A stretch of DNA of 64,000 bases from Alcaligenes parafaecalis (GTDB lineage Bacteria > Pseudomonadota > Gammaproteobacteria > Burkholderiales > Burkholderiaceae_B): NCBI RefSeq assembly GCF_026344135.1, contig NZ_JAPKNA010000001.1:1178001-1242000 (forward strand). The letters run 5' to 3'. The position numbers and the translations under genes were made by a program. The notes under the pieces were generated by a model. That model ran no database searches and had not been told where the DNA came from. It was given only the letters and a program-made list of their open reading frames with translations. Below, piece after piece: positions 26,726-36,591 of the stretch; position 1 is the stretch's first letter, and every line of letters begins with the position of its first letter.

Positions 26726-28687
26726 TCAGACGTCCAGATCGGCCAAATTGCCTTTTTCTTCCAACCAGGCACGGCGGGCCGAGGCCTCGCCCTTGCCCAT
26801 CAGCATGGTGAACATGGTTTGCGTACCGCTAAGCCCATCCTCACCCCAATGCACAGGCAATAAACGGCGGGTATCGGGGTTCATGGTGGTATCCCACAAC
26901 TGTTCCGCGCTCATTTCACCCAGACCTTTAAAGCGGCTGATGCTCCAGGACTCGTTGCGGATACCTTCATTGCGCAGCTTTTCCAAAGTGGCATCCAGCT
27001 CGCCCTGATCCAGGCAATAGATTTTGCGAGCCGGGCGTTTGCCAGCGGCAGGCACATCTACGCGGAACAAGGGGGGGCGCGCTACATACACGTGGCCCGT
27101 CTCGATCAGTTTGGGGAAATGACGGAAGAACAAGGTCAGCAAGAGCACCTGAATGTGCGAGCCGTCCACGTCCGCATCCGACAAGATACAGATGCGGCCA
27201 TAGCGCAAACCGGACAGGTCAGGTTCGGACTGGGCATCGTGCGGATCTACGCCGATCGCCACGGAAATATCGTGAATTTCCTGGTTGGCAAACAAGCGAT
27301 CACGATCCACTTCCCAGGCATTCAAGACCTTGCCGCGCAGGGGCAAAATGGCCTGAAACTCCTTGTCGCGCCCCATTTTGGCCGAGCCGCCTGCCGAGTC
27401 ACCCTCGACCAGAAACAGTTCGGAGTTTTCCAGATCGTGGGATTCGCAGTCCGTGAGCTTGCCGGGCAAGACCGCCACGCCCGAGCTTTTGCGTTTTTCC
27501 ACTTTCTGGGCCGAACGCGTGCGGGCCTGAGCCTGACGCACGGCCACTTCAGCCAACTTGCGACCTTGATCCACATTGGCGTGCAGATGCAGTTCCAGCG
27601 CATTGCGCACATAACCACTCACCAGACGTACCGCATCACGGCTATTGAGCTTTTCCTTGATTTGCCCTTGGAATTGCGGGTCCAGAACCTTGGCCGACAG
27701 CACAAAGCTGGCACGCGCAAATACGTCCTCGGCCTGCAGCTTGACGCCCTTGGGAATCAGGCTATGCAGCTCGGCAAAGCTGCGCACGGCTTGATACAGG
27801 CCATCACGCAAACCCGATTCGTGTGTGCCACCGGCACTGGTGGGAATCAGGTTGACGTAGGACTCGCGCACAATCTGCGAATCCAGCGTCCAGGCCACCA
27901 CCCAATGGGCCCCCTCGCCGGGGGAGAAATTATCATCATCTTGCGGGGCGTATTGGCGGCCTTCAAACAAGGGCACCAGCAACTCCACGCCTTCCATCTC
28001 TTCCTGAAGGTAGCCACGCAAACCGTCCTGATAGCACCATTGCTGGCGCTGGCCGGTTTTTTGCTGCACCAGCTCCACGGTCACCCCTTCCAGCAAGACG
28101 GCCTTGCTATGCAGGATATGAGTCAGTTGAGCCAGAGGAATCTGAGCAGAGTCGAAATACTTGGGATCGGGCCAGACCCGAACACGGGTGCCCGTTTTAC
28201 GCTTGGCCACCGTCCCCGTTTGGGCCAGAGGCTGCTCCAGCTCGCCATCGGCAAAGACGATTTCATTGGCTTGCCCATCACGCCAGACCAGCACTTCCAG
28301 GCGACGCGACAAGGCATTGGTCACCGAAACCCCCACCCCGTGCAAACCGCCGGAGAAGGCATAGGCCCCGCCATTGAGCTTGTCGAACTTGCCCCCGGCA
28401 TGCAGCCGTGTGAAAACCAGTTCCACCACAGGCGCATTCTCTTCGGGGTGCAGGCCGACAGGAATACCGCGCCCATCATCCTCGACCTGGATACCGCCGT
28501 CCTCCAGCAAGGTAACCGTCAAGGTACGGGCAAAACCAGCCAGGGCTTCATCGGCCGCGTTATCGATGACCTCCTGCACAATATGCAGGGGATTATCCGT
28601 GCGGGTATACATGGCCGGGCGCTGACGGACCGGTTCCAGCCCTTTGAGCACCCGTATAGAAGATTCGTCGTAACGTGTAGTAGACAA
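26726..28687 (-). CDS. parE: DNA topoisomerase IV subunit B
   Basis: ParE is the ATPase subunit of topoisomerase IV. The 653-residue protein has the GHKL ATP site (DNAADEAL, GGLHGVGVSVTNALS) and the TOPRIM motif EGDSAGGSAKMGRD. The start appears to be TTG at 28687, giving MSTTRYDESSIRVLKGLEPV, with a GGGAA-type ribosome binding site about seven bases upstream. No ATG gives a family-like N-terminus. It is divergent from trxA and followed by parC. Confidence 0.96.
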   Translation of the reverse strand: MSTTRYDESSIRVLKGLEPVRQRPAMYTRTDNPLHIVQEVIDNAADEALAGFARTLTVTLLEDGGIQVEDDGRGIPVGLHPEENAPVVELVFTRLHAGGKFDKLNGGAYAFSGGLHGVGVSVTNALSRRLEVLVWRDGQANEIVFADGELEQPLAQTGTVAKRKTGTRVRVWPDPKYFDSAQIPLAQLTHILHSKAVLLEGVTVELVQQKTGQRQQWCYQDGLRGYLQEEMEGVELLVPLFEGRQYAPQDDDNFSPGEGAHWVVAWTLDSQIVRESYVNLIPTSAGGTHESGLRDGLYQAVRSFAELHSLIPKGVKLQAEDVFARASFVLSAKVLDPQFQGQIKEKLNSRDAVRLVSGYVRNALELHLHANVDQGRKLAEVAVRQAQARTRSAQKVEKRKSSGVAVLPGKLTDCESHDLENSELFLVEGDSAGGSAKMGRDKEFQAILPLRGKVLNAWEVDRDRLFANQEIHDISVAIGVDPHDAQSEPDLSGLRYGRICILSDADVDGSHIQVLLLTLFFRHFPKLIETGHVYVARPPLFRVDVPAAGKRPARKIYCLDQGELDATLEKLRNEGIRNESWSISRFKGLGEMSAEQLWDTTMNPDTRRLLPVHWGEDGLSGTQTMFTMLMGKGEASARRAWLEEKGNLADLDV

Positions 28688-28921
28688 CTTGATTCCCGGT
28701 AGATCGTACAGAAAAACGCTATTTTACGAGTGGTTAGGCGCCAGTGGGGAAACGCTTTATTGGCGCGCGTTGCGCAGTGAATGCACATTATCAACCAGAC
28801 GCAATGGTATCCTGTCAAAAATTGGCAACAAGACCGTCGCAATTGGCCGTAGAATACATTGTGCTCAGGTCACGCCACACGTATAGTTTTTCGTTATCTT
28901 TTAATTTTTTTGCATCTTGCC

Positions 28922-29248
28922 ATGAGCGACTCCATCATTCACGTTACAGACGCCTCCTTTGAGAGCGACGTCCTCAATGCCGAACTTCCTGTTCTGGTCG
29001 ATTACTGGGCTGCATGGTGCGGCCCCTGTAAAATGATTGCACCTTTGCTCGACGAGGCTGCCGAACTGTACAAAGGTCGTGTTATCATCGCTAAGCTCAA
29101 CGTCGATGAAAATCCCGACACCCCTGCTAAATTCGGTGTTCGCGGTATTCCAACGCTCATGCTGTTTAAAGACGGCCAAGTCGCCCAGACTAAAGTCGGC
29201 GCACTGGCCAAGTCCCAACTTAGCGCGTTTCTCGACAGCTCCCTGTAA
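28922..29248 (+). CDS. trxA: Thioredoxin
   Basis: This 108-residue thioredoxin has the WCGPC active site (YWAAWCGPCKMIAP) and the cis-proline region GIPTLMLF. It reduces protein disulfides in the cytoplasm. The ATG at 28922 gives the standard N-terminus (MSDSIIHVTD). rho follows 69 nt downstream, the trxA-rho order common in proteobacteria. Confidence 0.97.
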   Translation: MSDSIIHVTDASFESDVLNAELPVLVDYWAAWCGPCKMIAPLLDEAAELYKGRVIIAKLNVDENPDTPAKFGVRGIPTLMLFKDGQVAQTKVGALAKSQLSAFLDSSL

Positions 29249-29264
29249 TCTCTGATTAACCGCA

Positions 29265-29287
29265 CGCAGGCCCTTCGCTGGCCTGCG
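29265..29287 (+). terminator. Hairpin between trxA and rho
   Basis: CGCAGGCC and GGCCTGCG form a perfect 8-bp stem with a 7-nt loop, 17 nt after trxA. No T run follows, so full termination is doubtful. It may be a partial terminator or part of the rho leader, which is autoregulated in other bacteria. Confidence 0.4.
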
Positions 29288-29317
29288 GTCTGCTGCTGAA
29301 AGCCCTTCCCCACACCC

Positions 29318-30574
29318 ATGCACCTGAACGAATTAAAAGCTCTGCACGTCTCGCAGCTGCTAGAAATGGCTGCCACTCTGGAAATCGACAACGCGAACCG
29401 CTTGCGCAAGCAAGAGCTGATGTTCGCCATCATGAAAAAGCACGCCAAAAAAGGCGAGCAGATTTTCGGCGACGGGGTGCTTGAAGTCCTGCCTGATGGT
29501 TTTGGCTTTCTGCGTTCGCCAGAAACCTCTTACCTGGCCAGCACAGACGATATTTACATCTCGCCTTCGCAGATTCGTCGTTTCAATCTGCACACGGGTG
29601 ACTCCATTGAAGGCGAAGTGCGCACCCCTAAAGACGGCGAGCGCTACTTTGCCTTGGTCAAGGTGGACAAGGTCAACGGCATGCAGCCCGAGGCCATCAA
29701 ACATCGCATCATGTTTGAGAACCTGACCCCGCTGCATCCCGATCAGCCCATGCGCCTGGAGCGCGACATCAAAAGCGAAGAGAACATCACAGGTCGTATC
29801 CTGGATATCTTCTCGCCCATCGGTAAAGGCCAGCGCGCCCTGATCGTGGCCAGCCCAAAATCCGGTAAAACCGTGATGATGCAGCATATGGCTCACGCCA
29901 TCACGACCAATTACCCCGAGGCCATCATGATCGTCCTGCTGGTGGACGAGCGCCCCGAGGAAGTGACCGAAATGCAGCGCACCGTGCGCGGCGAAGTGGT
30001 GGCCTCCACCTTTGATGAACCCGCTACGCGTCACGTGCAAGTGGCCGAGATGGTCATCGAAAAGGCCAAACGCCTGGTTGAATTGAAAAAAGACGTGGTG
30101 ATCCTGCTGGACTCCATTACCCGTCTGGCTCGTGCCTACAACACCGTGGTCCCTGCTTCGGGCAAGGTTTTGACCGGTGGTGTGGACGCCAACGCCCTGC
30201 AGCGCCCCAAACGCTTTTTTGGCGCTGCCCGTAATCTGGAAGAAGGTGGCTCCTTGACCATCATCGGTACTGCCCTGATCGAAACCGGCAGCCGCATGGA
30301 CGAAGTCATCTATGAAGAATTTAAAGGTACCGGCAACTCCGAAATCCATCTGGAGCGCCGTCTGGCCGAGAAACGAATTTACCCTGCCATCAACCTGAAT
30401 AAATCAGGTACCCGTCGTGAAGAGTTGCTGATCAAACCCGATCTTCTACAAAAGGTCTGGGTTCTGCGCAAGTTCATCCATGGGATGGATGAAATTGAAG
30501 CCATGGAGTTTATCCTGGACAAAATCCGGGCTACCAAGACCAACTCCGAATTCTTCGACATGATGAAGAAGTAA
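29318..30574 (+). CDS. rho: Transcription termination factor Rho
   Basis: Rho is a hexameric RNA helicase that ends transcription of untranslated RNA. The 418-residue protein has the N-terminal RNA-binding domain (MHLNELKALHVSQLLEMA, then PDGFGFLRSPETSYL), the P-loop ASPKSGKTVMM at about residue 175-185 and the Q/R-loop region. Length matches the E. coli protein (419) and there is no low-complexity insertion. A stem (30589-30615) follows. Confidence 0.98.
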   Translation: MHLNELKALHVSQLLEMAATLEIDNANRLRKQELMFAIMKKHAKKGEQIFGDGVLEVLPDGFGFLRSPETSYLASTDDIYISPSQIRRFNLHTGDSIEGEVRTPKDGERYFALVKVDKVNGMQPEAIKHRIMFENLTPLHPDQPMRLERDIKSEENITGRILDIFSPIGKGQRALIVASPKSGKTVMMQHMAHAITTNYPEAIMIVLLVDERPEEVTEMQRTVRGEVVASTFDEPATRHVQVAEMVIEKAKRLVELKKDVVILLDSITRLARAYNTVVPASGKVLTGGVDANALQRPKRFFGAARNLEEGGSLTIIGTALIETGSRMDEVIYEEFKGTGNSEIHLERRLAEKRIYPAINLNKSGTRREELLIKPDLLQKVWVLRKFIHGMDEIEAMEFILDKIRATKTNSEFFDMMKK

Positions 30575-30588
30575 ATCGAACATCCCGC

Positions 30589-30615
30589 GCAAGCCTCTCT
30601 ATACGAGAGGCTTGC
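30589..30615 (+). terminator. Hairpin after rho
   Basis: GCAAGCCTCTC and GAGAGGCTTGC form an 11-bp perfect stem with a TATAC loop, 14 nt past the rho stop. A weak T stretch follows, so it is a probable but not strong terminator. Confidence 0.6.
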
Positions 30616-30715
30616 TTGCGATGGGCGTATGATCGGGTGCATTCCCGTGCATCCATTCTTTCAATCTGCTGAGTTCTACTCGAAATCTCAGTATTGCAAA
30701 CAGAGTTCGCTTGCA

Positions 30716-32056
30716 ATGAAATCTATCTCTCTAGAACAGTTCCTAGCCAGAGTGCAGTCCCGCGACCCTAACCAGCCTGAATTCATGCAGGCCGTACGGG
30801 AAGTCATGACCAGCTTGTGGCCCTTCATCGAGAAAAACCCCCAGTACGCCGATCATGGTCTGCTCGAACGTCTGGTCGAACCCGAACGCGCTATCCAGTT
30901 TCGTATCTCCTGGGTAGATGATCGTGGCCAGGTTCAGGTTAATCGCGGTTTCCGTATTCAGCACAGCAATGCCATCGGTCCTTTCAAAGGCGGCATGCGC
31001 TTTCACCCTTCGGTGAACCTGTCCATTCTGAAGTTCCTGGCTTTTGAACAAACATTCAAAAACGCCCTGACCACTCTGCCTATGGGCGGCGGTAAAGGCG
31101 GCTCGGACTTTGATCCCAAGGGCAAGTCCGATGGCGAAGTGATGCGTTTTTGCCAGGCCCTGATTGTTGAGCTTTACCGCCATCTGGGTCCAGACACAGA
31201 CGTACCTGCCGGTGATATCGGCGTGGGCGCACGTGAAGTTGGCTTTATGGCTGGCATGATGAAAAAACTCTCCAATAGCGCAGCCAGTGTCTTCACCGGT
31301 AAAGATTTGTGCTTTGGCGGCAGTTTGATTCGTCCTGAGGCCACGGGATATGGCACCGTATATTTCGCACAAGAAATGTTGGCTCGCAAAGGCTTGTCCT
31401 TTGACGGCATGACAGTGTCGGTTTCCGGCTCGGGCAATGTGGCTCAATACGCCATTGAAAAATGCCTGGATCTGGGCGCGAAAGTGGTTACCGTTTCCGA
31501 CTCGCAAGGTTGCGTGGTGGACATGGACGGCTTTACCCGCGAAAAACTGGCTTCCCTGATGCACGTTAAAAATGTGCAACGTGGTCGTCTGGTGGATTAC
31601 GCCAAAGAACACGGCTTGCTCTTTCAAGAAGGCAAACGTCCTTGGCATGTCCCTGTGGACATCGCTCTGCCTTGCGCAACCCAGAATGAGCTGGATGGCA
31701 AAGATGCTGAAGTCCTGATCAAGAACGGTGTGCGTTGCGTTGCCGAAGGCGCCAATATGCCCAGCACGCTGGACGCGGTCGATGCCTTTATCCACGCCAA
31801 AATCTTGTATGCCCCTGGCAAAGCCAGCAATGCGGGCGGTGTTGCCGTATCCGGTCTGGAAATGAGCCAAAACGCCCAGCGTTTAAGCTGGACACGTGAA
31901 CAAGTTGACGCCAAGCTGCACTCCATCATGCGTGACATCCACGAAAATTGTGTGAACTATGGTCAAGAAAGCGACTTCATCCACTACGTTAACGGCGCCA
32001 ATATTGCCGGCTTTGTCAAAGTCGCCAATGCCATGCGTCATCAAGGTGTTTATTAA
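30716..32056 (+). CDS. gdhA: NADP-type glutamate dehydrogenase
   Basis: GdhA reversibly aminates 2-oxoglutarate to glutamate. The 446-residue protein has the substrate motif PMGGGKGGSDFDPKGK and the Rossmann motif SGSGNVAQYAIEKC. Its length and sequence match the hexameric NADP enzyme of E. coli (447 residues). I chose the ATG at 30716 (MKSISLEQFL); the frame is open 29 codons further up, but that region covers the rho-gdhA spacer. glnE, the other nitrogen gene, lies 14 kb away. Confidence 0.96.
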   Translation: MKSISLEQFLARVQSRDPNQPEFMQAVREVMTSLWPFIEKNPQYADHGLLERLVEPERAIQFRISWVDDRGQVQVNRGFRIQHSNAIGPFKGGMRFHPSVNLSILKFLAFEQTFKNALTTLPMGGGKGGSDFDPKGKSDGEVMRFCQALIVELYRHLGPDTDVPAGDIGVGAREVGFMAGMMKKLSNSAASVFTGKDLCFGGSLIRPEATGYGTVYFAQEMLARKGLSFDGMTVSVSGSGNVAQYAIEKCLDLGAKVVTVSDSQGCVVDMDGFTREKLASLMHVKNVQRGRLVDYAKEHGLLFQEGKRPWHVPVDIALPCATQNELDGKDAEVLIKNGVRCVAEGANMPSTLDAVDAFIHAKILYAPGKASNAGGVAVSGLEMSQNAQRLSWTREQVDAKLHSIMRDIHENCVNYGQESDFIHYVNGANIAGFVKVANAMRHQGVY

Positions 32057-32079
32057 GTTTTGCGCCTTGCTCAGTAGTA

Positions 32080-32108
32080 AAAAAAACCGCCCACAAGGCG
32101 GTTTTTTT
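32080..32108. terminator. Bidirectional terminator between gdhA and the flavin reductase gene
   Basis: AAAAAAACCGCC and GGCGGTTTTTTT enclose a CACAA loop. Both strands present a stem followed by seven T residues, so it ends gdhA and the converging catabolic operon. Confidence 0.92.
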
Positions 32109-32134
32109 GTTGGTCCACTACGCGGAGCACAGAC

Positions 32135-32755
32135 TCAAGGCAGAAGAATATCCCCACGCTGTGCATAATACGGCCCGGCCCACCGCGCCAAAGGCCGATA
32201 CACCTCCAGATCTACTTTCCCCTTCTCGTCCATCAAGGACGAATCAACGTGAAAAGCCAGCACTTCCAGAATATGTAGCTGGTTCACGCCACGCCCCAAA
32301 TCCACTACCTGATCCAGCTTGCACTCCATCTGCACGGCGGCCCCATCCAGGCGAGGCACGCGCACATACTGGCTGGGCACCAGACTCATGCCCAACTCCT
32401 GTACCTCGCTCTGGCCAGGCGGCAAAGCAGCCGCACTGCCGTGAACTGCAGCCAGATCAGACTGACGGCATAGCTGCACCACACATTCATTGCTGGCCTG
32501 CAAATTACGGGCAGTATCCTTCAAGCTGCCGTCATCATTACGGTTGATATTGATCGCCAGCATGGGCGGGCTGTGTGCCACGTAGTTAAAGGAGCTGAAC
32601 GGTGCCAGATTCACACTGCCCGACTCCTCCAAAGTACATACCCAGGCAATGGGGCGCGGCACGATCAGGGACGTCAGCAGGCGGTAAGCCATGTTGTCGT
32701 CCATGCCTTCACAAGACATGCGGCGATAGCTGGGTGATGTGTCAGTCGTGTGCAT
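32135..32755 (-). CDS. Flavin reductase-like FMN-binding protein
   Basis: This 206-residue protein has the FMN-binding split-barrel pattern of the flavin reductase/DUF447-like family (PRPIAWVCTLEESGSVNLAP, FSSFNYVAHSPPMLAI). Members reduce flavin for oxygenases or act as flavoprotein oxidoreductases. It is the last gene of the dioxygenase operon, starting 8 nt after the beta subunit, so it may serve as the electron supplier or act on the dioxygenase product. The ATG at 32755 is preferred because longer starts enter the upstream gene. The precise role is unknown. Confidence 0.85.
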   Translation of the reverse strand: MHTTDTSPSYRRMSCEGMDDNMAYRLLTSLIVPRPIAWVCTLEESGSVNLAPFSSFNYVAHSPPMLAININRNDDGSLKDTARNLQASNECVVQLCRQSDLAAVHGSAAALPPGQSEVQELGMSLVPSQYVRVPRLDGAAVQMECKLDQVVDLGRGVNQLHILEVLAFHVDSSLMDEKGKVDLEVYRPLARWAGPYYAQRGDILLP

Positions 32756-32762
32756 AGCTGGC

Positions 32763-33362
32763 CTAAATGAAGAGCTGAATGGTAGGCAAATAGCCATCCA
32801 CGCTCAACAAGTCCACCCGCTTTTCCACGATCTCCCAAGCCTGATCGACGGCGCGCAAACGGTAAGAAGCAGTAGCGGGCAGAACCTCGGTTTTTTGCTT
32901 CTGATACTCCGAATAAATCAGATTGGTGCGCACGGTATAGCAGCCGTCCTCGTCAGGATGTTCGGACTGAACGCGCGGGGTTTGAATCACGCGCAGACCA
33001 CGCACGCCGGGTTGCAAGGAAAAGGCACGATGGTGCGACAGACGGTCAATACGCAAGCGCATCAACATGCGATTTTCCAAGGCAATGCACATGCGCCCTT
33101 CGGGGCTTTCCTGCCCGGATTCACCAGGAATCCAGTACAGGCCGTCTTGTGCAAACAACTCGTACCATTCATCAAAGCGACCCTGGTCCAGCAAGGCGTT
33201 CTCTTGCCATACAAAGTTCTGCAGGCTTTGTTGCAGACCCTCCGTTTGGCCCAGACGCTGGCCTTGCCCCTGGCTTTGCTGCTGATTCAACTGCTGCTGA
33301 CCTTGCAATGCATCCTGTCCTTGGCCCCTCTGCTGGCCCTGCTCTTGCATCATCCCCATCAT
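32763..33362 (-). CDS. Aromatic-ring-hydroxylating dioxygenase, beta subunit
   Basis: This 199-residue small subunit has the ring-hydroxylating beta fold (LLDQGRFDEWYELFAQDGLYWIP, YRLRAVDQAWEIVEKRVDLL), which supports the alpha subunit but is not catalytic. The ATG at 33362 overlaps the alpha stop (ATGA). Residues 4-44 are an unusual stretch made largely of Q and G before the conserved fold starts near LQNFVWQENALL. The codons of this tract are ordinary CAG/CAA and GGC/GGG, and I see no frameshift. The substrate is unknown. Confidence 0.9.
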   Translation of the reverse strand: MMGMMQEQGQQRGQGQDALQGQQQLNQQQSQGQGQRLGQTEGLQQSLQNFVWQENALLDQGRFDEWYELFAQDGLYWIPGESGQESPEGRMCIALENRMLMRLRIDRLSHHRAFSLQPGVRGLRVIQTPRVQSEHPDEDGCYTVRTNLIYSEYQKQKTEVLPATASYRLRAVDQAWEIVEKRVDLLSVDGYLPTIQLFI

Positions 33363-34672
33363 TCCTGCTCCTGCTGCGTCATGCCTTGCTTCCAGGCACG
33401 GTATTGATTGCGTATGACCCATTCATTATTAGCATCATCAAACGTGCCCTTGCCCTGCTCGCCTTCCTGCGCATCGTATTGACGCAGCAGGTTCACCCAC
33501 GGATTGCCCTGGGCTTTCAGGCTGGCTTGCTGACTCTCGAACAAATGCACATCGTCATGCGCGACGACGCTCATGGGGGAATAGACCAAGCGACTGTAGG
33601 TCAGGCCGCGATCCAGCATTTCACGCGGTGCCCCTTTGGGCTGAAACACCCACACTTCCAGCAAAGTCCGGTCTACTGCCAGAGGCCGCAACACACGAAT
33701 AATCTGTGGCGAACCCTTGGCCGCCATGCTGGGGTAGAACACCACGTTTTGTGGATTGAAACCCAGCACCCGAGCCGCTTTTTCCTCGCCCCAGGCTTCA
33801 TTCATCATGGCTTCGTAGCCCGGAATTCCGGAGTAGTCGGTATGAATGCTGAACTTGGTGCCCAGAATGCTGTGCCCGTTCGGGTAGGTTTCCACGCCCA
33901 TGCGTGAATAGAAGTCATAGCCCGAACCGAAGGGCAGCAATTGCTCCAGCGCAGTGGGGTCTTCTTCCTTGAACACTTCACCCACTTTGGCTGCCGAGCT
34001 GGAGGCCGACTCATGCGTGGAGATGGGATGCACGGTGTCGTTGATGTTCTCCATGTACATCTTCCAGTTGCAGTTGATGACGGTACGAATCGAACCGCCT
34101 GCCACCTGCAACTCCCCTTCCGGAGAGCGATCCGCCATATTATCCAAGGCCTGCAGCACATCACCGAAGTACTCTTGCAGGCTGAAGCCTTCTTTGCTGA
34201 GGCGGGCAAACACAAAGCCGCGATAACTTTCTACCGCCCCCGGTGTGGACAGGCCGCCCGCAGCAGGACATTGTGAAAACTCCGTGTTTTCGTAGGCATT
34301 TTTCAGCGGCACAGCCAGCAGCGAGCCATCCAGCTTGTAGGTCCAGGCGTGATACGGGCAACGCAGCATCTTGCCCACATTGCCACTGGACTCACTGACC
34401 AATCGGGCCCCTTTATGAGCGCAACGGTTCATCACCACTCGCACCGAGCCATCGCTATGGCGCAGCATGATGACAGGGCTTTGCGCCAAGGTCACCGATA
34501 CATAATCGCCCGTCTTGGGCACCTGACTTTCATGGCCCACGTAGAGCCAGGCACGGCTGAACAGCCGCTCCATTTCCAGTTGAAAGACATCCTCGTCCAG
34601 ATAGGCATCCCGATGGACCTGGTGGTCCTGGGTCAGGCCCGACAAGGCGGCCTCGTTATTGGCATAACTCAT
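33359..34672 (-). CDS. Rieske aromatic-ring-hydroxylating dioxygenase, alpha subunit
   Basis: This 437-residue catalytic subunit has the Rieske cluster ligands C84-x-H86 and C105-x2-H108 and the mononuclear iron site D212-x2-H215-x4-H220. It would insert both atoms of oxygen into an aromatic substrate with its beta partner. No dedicated ferredoxin or plant-type reductase gene is adjacent, only a flavin reductase-like gene. The operon lies downstream of a peptide-type importer, so the substrate may be an imported aromatic amide or conjugate; that is inference. Confidence 0.93.
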   Translation of the reverse strand: MSYANNEAALSGLTQDHQVHRDAYLDEDVFQLEMERLFSRAWLYVGHESQVPKTGDYVSVTLAQSPVIMLRHSDGSVRVVMNRCAHKGARLVSESSGNVGKMLRCPYHAWTYKLDGSLLAVPLKNAYENTEFSQCPAAGGLSTPGAVESYRGFVFARLSKEGFSLQEYFGDVLQALDNMADRSPEGELQVAGGSIRTVINCNWKMYMENINDTVHPISTHESASSSAAKVGEVFKEEDPTALEQLLPFGSGYDFYSRMGVETYPNGHSILGTKFSIHTDYSGIPGYEAMMNEAWGEEKAARVLGFNPQNVVFYPSMAAKGSPQIIRVLRPLAVDRTLLEVWVFQPKGAPREMLDRGLTYSRLVYSPMSVVAHDDVHLFESQQASLKAQGNPWVNLLRQYDAQEGEQGKGTFDDANNEWVIRNQYRAWKQGMTQQEQE

Positions 34673-34704
34673 AGTGCTTCCTGTAAATACGAGTAGAACG
34701 GGAT

Positions 34705-36591
34705 TCAGACCGCCATAGCGGGTACTAAAGCGGGCGCGACATCGCCCACGATTTGGGAAGGACAGTCCAGGGGAGCAGGCCAGATCTGGCTGGAATCATC
34801 CGGCGGCACGCTGCCCAGCAAAAGACGGGTATAGGGATGCTGCGGCTTGGCAAACACCTTGGCGGTATTGCCTTGCTCCACAACTTCACCGTTTTTCATC
34901 ACCAGCACTCGTGTGCACAGATAGCGAATCACGGACAAGTCATGGGAGATGAACACCACCGCGACGCCCAATTCCTTATTCAGTCGCAGCAAGAGATTCA
35001 GGATCAGTGCTTGCACGGATACATCCAGGCCCGAAACAATTTCATCGGCGACCAGCAGACGCGGTTGCACGCACAAGGCGCGGGCAATGTTCACACGCTG
35101 CTTTTGCCCACCGGACAGCTCCGAAGGGAAACGCAAACCGGCATCCTGGGCAATGCCCACCTGTGCCATCAATTCGTCGGCTTTCTGACGACGCTGCTCG
35201 GGCGTCATCCCCGGCTGCAACTCCAGCACCTGCGTGACCAACTGCTGCACACTGCGGCGTGGATTCAAGGCCGAATCCGGGTCCTGAAAGACCATCTGAA
35301 TCGTCTGCGACAAGGACTCGCCCTGCCCTTTGGCAAACTGCTCGCGGGACTGGCCTTGCACCAACACTTGTCCACCGCTAGGCTGCAACAAACCCACCAT
35401 CAAACGGGCGACGGTGCTCTTGCCACTCCCGCTTTCCCCTACCACACCAACCATCTCGCCGGGGCGCACGCTCAGGGATAGGGGTCGCAAGGCAATCATC
35501 AGGCTGCGACGACCATTACGCGTCACACGGTAGCTGCGCTCCACATTCTGAAACTCCACCAAGGGAGCCAAGTCTTCAGACGGCCCTTGCGGCAAAACAT
35601 GCAGCGCAGCCTGGGCTGCGGCGTCGCGCGTCAGACAGGGGCCTGCACAGCTCACCCAATGACCGGGCTTAACCGCTTCCAACTCTGGGACGCGCTGCTC
35701 ACAAAGCGCATTACGAGTCGGGCAACGGCGCGCAAAGCGACAGCCAGGCAGATCCCGCATATCTTTCAGGCCGGGCATGATGTCGGCCAAGGATGGCAAC
35801 GCGTATAAAGGGCCATTCAATGCCGGCGTGGCATTTTTCAGCGCCCAGGAATACGGATGCAAAGGCGTATCCAGCACGTCTGCAGCGGGACCTTGTTCGA
35901 CCACATCTCCGGCATACAGCACGGCAACCTCATCACAAACGTGGGCCGCCATGCGCAAATCGTGGGTAATCAGAATCACGGCCGTTTGATGGCGCTGCTG
36001 CACATCTCGCAAAATACGGATGATTTGCGCTTGAGTAATCACATCCAAGGCGGTTGTAGGCTCGTCGGCCACAATCAGCTCCGGGTCGCCGGAAAAGGCC
36101 ATGGCAATCAAGATACGCTGGCACTGCCCACCCGAAAGTTCATGCGCATATCGGCCCAGCATGGAGGGAGGATCGGGCAAACCCACCTCTTCCAAACGCT
36201 CCAGACAGTATTGCTCGCGCGATGCGCGGGGAATACCCAGTCGAGCCAAATGCTCAAACATCTGCTGGCGTATGGTCAGCACGGGGTTCAGGGAGGACAA
36301 GGGCTCCTGCGGCACAAAAGCCACTTTTCGGCCCAGCAGGCGACGCATTTGCGCGCCCGTTACCACCGAACCCTGAAAACAGACTTGCCCCGAAGACAAG
36401 CGAAGATTGCTAGGCAACATGCCTGAGATCACCCGCCCTATCATGCTCTTGCCCGCGCCGGACTCCCCGACCAGGCCCAAGGTGCGGCCTGCTTGTACTG
36501 CAAACGAGACCTTGCGCAGCAGCTCTACCGATTGCCCTTGCACCGGCACTGAGACACTGACTTGCTTGAATTCAATAACTGGCACGCTCAT
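34705..36591 (-). CDS. Peptide/nickel-type ABC transporter, fused double ATP-binding protein
   Basis: This 628-residue protein carries two complete ABC ATPase modules in one chain. The first has GLVGESGAGKS and LSGGQCQRILIAMAF, the second GVVGESGSGKS and LSGGQKQRVNIARAL. Each is followed by the oligopeptide-transporter C-terminal extension (the first with C-rich GCRFARRCPTRNALCEQRVPE). It energises the permeases encoded immediately upstream (TGATG overlap). The dioxygenase alpha gene follows 32 nt downstream. Confidence 0.94.
   Translation of the reverse strand: MSVPVIEFKQVSVSVPVQGQSVELLRKVSFAVQAGRTLGLVGESGAGKSMIGRVISGMLPSNLRLSSGQVCFQGSVVTGAQMRRLLGRKVAFVPQEPLSSLNPVLTIRQQMFEHLARLGIPRASREQYCLERLEEVGLPDPPSMLGRYAHELSGGQCQRILIAMAFSGDPELIVADEPTTALDVITQAQIIRILRDVQQRHQTAVILITHDLRMAAHVCDEVAVLYAGDVVEQGPAADVLDTPLHPYSWALKNATPALNGPLYALPSLADIMPGLKDMRDLPGCRFARRCPTRNALCEQRVPELEAVKPGHWVSCAGPCLTRDAAAQAALHVLPQGPSEDLAPLVEFQNVERSYRVTRNGRRSLMIALRPLSLSVRPGEMVGVVGESGSGKSTVARLMVGLLQPSGGQVLVQGQSREQFAKGQGESLSQTIQMVFQDPDSALNPRRSVQQLVTQVLELQPGMTPEQRRQKADELMAQVGIAQDAGLRFPSELSGGQKQRVNIARALCVQPRLLVADEIVSGLDVSVQALILNLLLRLNKELGVAVVFISHDLSVIRYLCTRVLVMKNGEVVEQGNTAKVFAKPQHPYTRLLLGSVPPDDSSQIWPAPLDCPSQIVGDVAPALVPAMAV

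Noticed and set aside
27092..28702. A 536-codon plus-strand frame opposite parE
   Set aside because: Antisense of parE; no motif or ribosome binding site supports it.
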